NCBI GenBank assembly: GCA_022709365.1
Contig: JAKLIY010000003.1
Span: 62,001-126,000 of the forward strand
Length of the DNA stretch: 64,000 nucleotides
Source: Pseudomonadota bacterium
GTDB lineage: Bacteria; Pseudomonadota; Gammaproteobacteria; Competibacterales; Competibacteraceae
Direction: 5' to 3'
Below the pieces are notes generated by a model. The model was not told the DNA's origin and made no database searches. It worked only from the letters and a program-made list of their open reading frames with translations. Made by a program: the position numbers and the translations under genes. This document shows, piece by piece, positions 63,684-64,000 of this stretch (positions within the stretch are counted from its first letter, which is position 1; each line of letters opens with the position of its first letter).

Positions 63684-64000
63684 ATGAACCTGTTACTCGT
63701 AGAGGATCACGCCGACTTGGCTGCCAATGTCGGTGAGTTCCTTGAGTCACGCGGACATCAGATCGACTATGCAGCGGATGGGCTATCCGGTTTGCACTTG
63801 GCCGCAGTTAACGCCTACGATGCAATCATTCTGGATTTAGGTCTGCCGGGTCTCGATGGCCTGACTCTGTGTCGACGCCTGCGCGAGGACGCCCGCAATC
63901 CGGTGCCCATTCTGATGCTGACCGCCAGGGGCACCGAGCGTGACAAGCTCGCCGGTTTCGAGGTCGGCGCCGACGACTACCTGACCAAGCCGTTTTCCTC
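63684..64000 (+). CDS. OmpR-type response regulator, receiver domain, 3' end outside window
   Basis: The first ~105 codons encode a CheY-like receiver: MNLLLVEDHADLAANVGEFL (acidic pair), ILDLGLPGLDGLTLCRRL with the phosphorylated aspartate in LDLGLPG near residue 51, PILMLTARGTERDKLAGFEVGADDYLTKPF in parts (threonine and lysine switch residues). The spacing fits OmpR/PhoB-family regulators. A kinase gene is expected beyond the right edge. An ATG at 63672 would add four residues. Confidence 0.9.
   Translation, partial: MNLLLVEDHADLAANVGEFLESRGHQIDYAADGLSGLHLAAVNAYDAIILDLGLPGLDGLTLCRRLREDARNPVPILMLTARGTERDKLAGFEVGADDYLTKPFS

Overview
The window comes from a GC-rich gammaproteobacterium. This rests on the EpmA/EpmB/EF-P set, the gene order TPR-lolB-ispE-tRNA-Gln-prs-rplY-pth-ychF next to hemA-prfA-prmC (as in Pseudomonas and relatives), a FimX-like protein, htpX, queA and a full urease operon. 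Placement near the Competibacteraceae is only a guess, from the Srf genes and from palindromic repeats that encode PSPQPSPxxGEG-like peptides.

Layout. (1) 1-12742, minus strand: one tightly packed operon in which SrfA-, SrfB- and SrfC-like proteins (membrane protein, actin/Hsp70-type ATPase, dynamin-like GTPase) are joined to a membrane Ser/Thr kinase, a secreted VWA/SH3 protein, a possible 36-residue protein, an ABC ATPase with FtsX/MacB-type permease, and a formylglycine-generating-enzyme-like protein running off the left edge. This is the best candidate for an undescribed system. (2) 12849-19466: efp, epmA and epmB, with a metallo-beta-lactamase/GGDEF protein inside the efp-epmA operon and a degenerate GGDEF-EAL (FimX-like) protein after epmB. 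(3) 19499-22398: htpX, queA, dsbC-like. (4) 22400-27740: scrap region with an intact ISAs1-family element, a decayed IS630-family element with perfect ends, an AT-rich orphan gene, a truncated restriction helicase and a GNAT relic. (5) 27745-38708: GH31 glucosidase, AIM24 protein, mazG coupled to a DNA methyltransferase carrying a nuclease-like domain, ygiQ, and a ThiW/ECF transporter whose two ATPases and T component form one polypeptide. (6) 38683-41552: a decayed integron-like locus, with a ygiQ fragment, an internally deleted integrase, then cassette-like genes (NADAR, BrnT/BrnA, RHH/PIN) separated by attC-like palindromes. (7) 41552-48438, minus: housekeeping block with tRNA-Gln(UUG). (8) 48649-57817, plus: hemA-prfA-prmC, creA, xseA/xseB, nitroreductase, a MotA/MotB-like pair and rraA. 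(9) 57887-64000: an anti-sigma-type ATPase, ureD-A-B-C-E-F-G and the start of an OmpR-type response regulator.

A recurring feature is a family of C/G-rich palindromic repeats found both between genes and inside coding sequences, in frame: the GH31 enzyme, both joints of the fused ECF transporter, the N terminus of IspE, urease alpha, and the ureE-ureF junction. In the ECF protein the repeats sit exactly at domain boundaries and may have caused the fusion.

Coordinates and motifs were read by eye. Family names come from motif recognition without database searches. Gaps not listed as features are short and show nothing beyond ordinary spacers.
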